DNA from: Opitutus sp. ER46
GTDB taxonomy: Bacteria; Verrucomicrobiota; Verrucomicrobiia; Opitutales; Opitutaceae
NCBI RefSeq assembly: GCF_003054705.1
Contig: NZ_QAYX01000023.1
Coordinates: forward strand, 558,001 to 622,000
DNA: 64,000 bases
Reading direction: 5' to 3'
Shown: piece by piece, positions 61,448 through 64,000 of the stretch
Numbering within the stretch: position 1 is the first letter of the stretch
How the letters are laid out: the number at the start of each line of letters is the position of its first letter
The notes under the pieces: generated by a model
What the model was told of the DNA's origin: nothing
The model's input: the letters and a program-made list of their open reading frames with translations, nothing else
Database searches by the model: none
Made by a program: the position numbers and the translations under genes

Positions 61448-64000
61448 TTACTGGGCGGTGAAGCTGCCGGTCGCGAAGACGCGGCGGCCGTCCGGGTACA
61501 TGATTTCCACGTCGACCCAGTTCGCGCCGGTGCTCTTCGGCGTGATGGTGTACGTCGAGCCGAAATCCGGCAGCTGGTCACGGGCTTCCCACGTGATGCG
61601 GGCGCCGGTGACGTCGAGGCCGTTCAGGTTGAGCGCGAGCGTGACGGGCTGACCGACCTTGGGTGTGCTGCCCGAGACGATCTGCACGGTGGAGGCGGTG
61701 GGCTTCCACGGCGTGGACTTGGCGCTGGTCTGGGCGGCCAGGAACGCGGCACCGATGAGCGCGCGGCCCTGGTTGAGCGTCACGAACTCGGTGGTGACGT
61801 TCCAGATGTCGCTGAACCGGTCCTGGAGCGGGTAGCTCGTGCCGCTGCTGCCGTCGGCCGGGAAGCTGACGCCGGTCAGCTCGCTGCCGTACAACGGCAG
61901 CCAGGCGAAGCTGGAGTGCACGTTGCTCATGGGCTGGCCGATCGGCGGGAGGACCCAGCGATTGTTGTTCCGGAACTGGCTCACCATCTGGGTGGGCCGG
62001 CGGACACCGAGGCCCGCGATGAACGAGACGTTCACCGGGTTGGCGCCCGTCTCGTAGTTCATGTTGGTGACGAGGGCGTCGATGTACTCCTGCTTCGGGT
62101 TGATCTGATACGCCATGGCCATCGCGTTGGCGGACTCCATGGAGAAGTACCAACCCGTCTGCATCGTGCGGCGGATGTTGTCCGGGAACACGGTGCCGTA
62201 GGCGCTGCCCTTGGTCCACTTGAGCGCCTCCTCGGCGGCGGCGGTGATCTGGCCTTCGCAGGCGGCGAGGTAGGTGGCGTTCAACTGGCTCGCGGCCAGG
62301 CGGCCGGAGCGGGCGGCGAACGCGTAGGTACGGATCGCGGCGCCCCAGCCCTGGTACAGGCGTTCCCAGCTCCAATGGAGCGTGTTCGGGTCGGCCGGGT
62401 TCGGGAACCACTCGAGCAGCTTCTGCTGGTACTGCGCCTCGCCGGTGGCGACGAACATGGCGGCGGCGGCCCAGGCGAGCTCGTCGTCGTGCATGAACTC
62501 ATCGCCGTAGAACGTGATGCGCTGGTAGGCGCCGTCCTTGCCGTACTTGGCGATGGCGTTCATGAGGAACTGCCAGCCGAGCTTGGCCTTGGCGAGGTAC
62601 GAGGCCGCGAGGTCCGGGTAAGCCTTCTTGAAGGCCGGGGACGAGGCGAACTCGGCGAGCACGGCGACCGAGGCGGCCGTGGCGGACGTGTTCTTGGGCC
62701 AGACAACCTGCTGGTCGCCCTTCTCCGGGGAGATGTCGTATTCGTATTCCCGATTCTTCGGGTACACGATGAAGTAGAAGCCGCCGTCGGAGTCCTGCAG
62801 CTTGGCCACGTAGTCGGCCTCCCACTTCGCTTCCTGGAGGATGTCGCCGATGCCGTCGCCGCTCTCGGGGATGCCGAGATTGTCGAGGCTGCCGGCGCCC
62901 TGGATCGAGTCGGCGGCGAACAGGATGTTGTGCGCGAGGAGCGCCACATCGATGGTGTACTTGCTGTAGTCGCCGGCGTCGTGATGGCCGCCCGAGACGT
63001 CGACCTTGCCCTGCCGCACGAACGGATAGAGCTGGGTGGCGGGGCCCGTGAGGACCGGCGCGGTCTGGCGGCTGTTGCCGCTGCTGTACGAGGTGATCAC
63101 ACGCCACGTGAAGTCGTAGGCGGGATCGGACGTCGGGACCTCGGCGGCGGCCGTATGGCAGGCCGCGTGGACGAAGCGCGTGTAGGGCAGCTCGTTGGAG
63201 CCGCCGCAGCGCTGGTGATACAGGCCGAGTTCGTAAGCCCGGGCGAACGCCATGGCGACGCCTTCGTTGATGACGAACGGGAGCGAAGCGCCCATGCCGG
63301 GGACGACGACCTGGTACTCGCCGGGCGTCTTGTAGCTGGTGAAGTCAGCCTCGTACACCTTCTGGTAAGGCATCGGGCTGGTCTGGTAGCCGGTATCGCG
63401 ACGATTGGTCAGCGTGCCGGTGTACACGGTGACGCCGGTGGCGGCGTTCACGAGCTTGAAGCCCTTGGCGGCGTCGACGTCCATCTCCCCCAGGTTGCCC
63501 AGGTAGTAGCCGACCATGGCCTTCTTGCTGAAGCCGGGGACATAGCCCTCCTGGTTGACGTGGATCGCAGGGTTGAAGCGCAGGGCTTCAGCCTTGCTGG
63601 AGAACGTGAAGGCGGAGCCCCACAGCGCGTTGCCGGGATTCTTCACCTCGACGGTCTGACCCTCGGTGATCGGGGCGGACAACTTGAGGAACAAGCTGGC
63701 CTCGACGCGGAGGTCGCGAACGTTGAGTTGGGCGTAGGCGGCGCGGCGGCGGAAGCCGACCGAGCTGACGCTGATCGCCTGACCGTTGGACGTGACGGCG
63801 AACTGCGACGTCGCGGGAGCGTTCAGGTTGCCGGACGCGTCGACGAAGTTCCAGTCGGCGAACGTTGCGGGTTCGGCGGGCTTGGCGAGCACGCGGCGGA
63901 GTTCGAGCAGCGTCGGCGAAAGGACGCGGAGCTCGTGATCACCAACCTGCGGAATGCGCGCGAGGACGTTTTCGCCCCACGTGGACGGAGGCAGGGGAGT
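61448..64000 (-). CDS. Family 9 endoglucanase (5' end beyond the window)
   Basis: 850 codons of a second GH9 enzyme, open at the right edge, so the signal peptide is missing. The first residues seen (IPQVGDHELRVLSPTLLEL) match the paralogue at 56065. It has an Ig-like domain (NPAIHVNQEGYVPGFSKKAMVGYYLG), catalytic VDVSGGHHDAGDYSKY, GIPESGDGIGDILQEAKWEADYVAKLQDSDGG, MNYETGANPVNVSFIAGLG and WNVTTEFVTLNQGR. A short Ig-like end (about residues 755-850) closes it, with no C-terminal module. The G+C is a little lower and the residues are more polar than in the paralogue, so the two diverged some time ago. Confidence 0.95.
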   Translation of the reverse strand, partial: TPLPPSTWGENVLARIPQVGDHELRVLSPTLLELRRVLAKPAEPATFADWNFVDASGNLNAPATSQFAVTSNGQAISVSSVGFRRRAAYAQLNVRDLRVEASLFLKLSAPITEGQTVEVKNPGNALWGSAFTFSSKAEALRFNPAIHVNQEGYVPGFSKKAMVGYYLGNLGEMDVDAAKGFKLVNAATGVTVYTGTLTNRRDTGYQTSPMPYQKVYEADFTSYKTPGEYQVVVPGMGASLPFVINEGVAMAFARAYELGLYHQRCGGSNELPYTRFVHAACHTAAAEVPTSDPAYDFTWRVITSYSSGNSRQTAPVLTGPATQLYPFVRQGKVDVSGGHHDAGDYSKYTIDVALLAHNILFAADSIQGAGSLDNLGIPESGDGIGDILQEAKWEADYVAKLQDSDGGFYFIVYPKNREYEYDISPEKGDQQVVWPKNTSATAASVAVLAEFASSPAFKKAYPDLAASYLAKAKLGWQFLMNAIAKYGKDGAYQRITFYGDEFMHDDELAWAAAAMFVATGEAQYQQKLLEWFPNPADPNTLHWSWERLYQGWGAAIRTYAFAARSGRLAASQLNATYLAACEGQITAAAEEALKWTKGSAYGTVFPDNIRRTMQTGWYFSMESANAMAMAYQINPKQEYIDALVTNMNYETGANPVNVSFIAGLGVRRPTQMVSQFRNNNRWVLPPIGQPMSNVHSSFAWLPLYGSELTGVSFPADGSSGTSYPLQDRFSDIWNVTTEFVTLNQGRALIGAAFLAAQTSAKSTPWKPTASTVQIVSGSTPKVGQPVTLALNLNGLDVTGARITWEARDQLPDFGSTYTITPKSTGANWVDVEIMYPDGRRVFATGSFTAQ

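Overview
This is a high-GC chromosomal window with densely packed protein genes on both strands, two tRNA genes and no prophage, transposase or rRNA. The gene content and the dispersed low-complexity repeats fit a Verrucomicrobiota bacterium, most likely of the Opitutaceae. That content includes TonB receptors starting in a VxLxxFEVxG plug, family 9 cellulases, a module typical of Planctomycetes-Verrucomicrobia proteins, and heptamer repeats read as SQKPEA-type peptides. The placement is inferred from family resemblance, not from a marker gene.

Left part (1-21 kb). A GH31 alpha-xylosidase runs off the left edge, followed by an acyl-ACP thioesterase and tRNA-Tyr. Then, all on the minus strand, come radC, a SurA/PpiC foldase coupled to mfd, rnc, an orphan pair of ABC-2 permeases, an orphan parA and a two-component system. 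The next block is the most unusual one, a tightly coupled six-gene operon (20503 down to 14056). It encodes YceI, a short-chain polyprenyl diphosphate synthase, an ABC permease and ATPase, a divergent heme-copper oxidase subunit I, and a fusion of a 12-TM MFS-like domain with a CcoO-like and a second c-type cytochrome. It looks like a non-standard terminal oxidase or NO reductase module tied to isoprenoid supply.

Middle part (20.7-45 kb). A hypothetical gene, tRNA-Cys and a Bcr/CflA-type MFS pump precede an iron block: a candidate Fur site, a TonB siderophore receptor, Dps and a PepSY membrane protein. Next are a NarL-type regulator, a degenerate receiver, and the folate genes (folP divergent from folB-folK-folC). 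After these come a four-gene MacA/MacB-like efflux operon, a methyltransferase, an ADOP-type permease, an SGNH hydrolase and a chemoreceptor.

Right part (45-64 kb). Here lie a YfhO-like membrane protein, an isochorismatase-like hydrolase divergent from a LysR regulator, an AmiC-type amidase, a VOC protein, and an epimerase plus GT2 pair for surface polysaccharide. The last stretch holds a secreted gingipain-fold-like protein and two related GH9 enzymes separated by a membrane protein. With the alpha-xylosidase at the other end, the GH9 pair points to use of plant cell-wall glucans.

Repeats are a marked feature: a four-copy 19-bp palindrome array (59276-59441), a two-copy palindrome (11000-11057), 21 in-phase heptamers (30651-30797), polypyrimidine/polypurine inverted repeats at 51.1 and 61.2 kb, and short TCACTC runs. 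Some extend into the 3' ends of genes. All domain calls come from reading motifs by eye; no database search was run.
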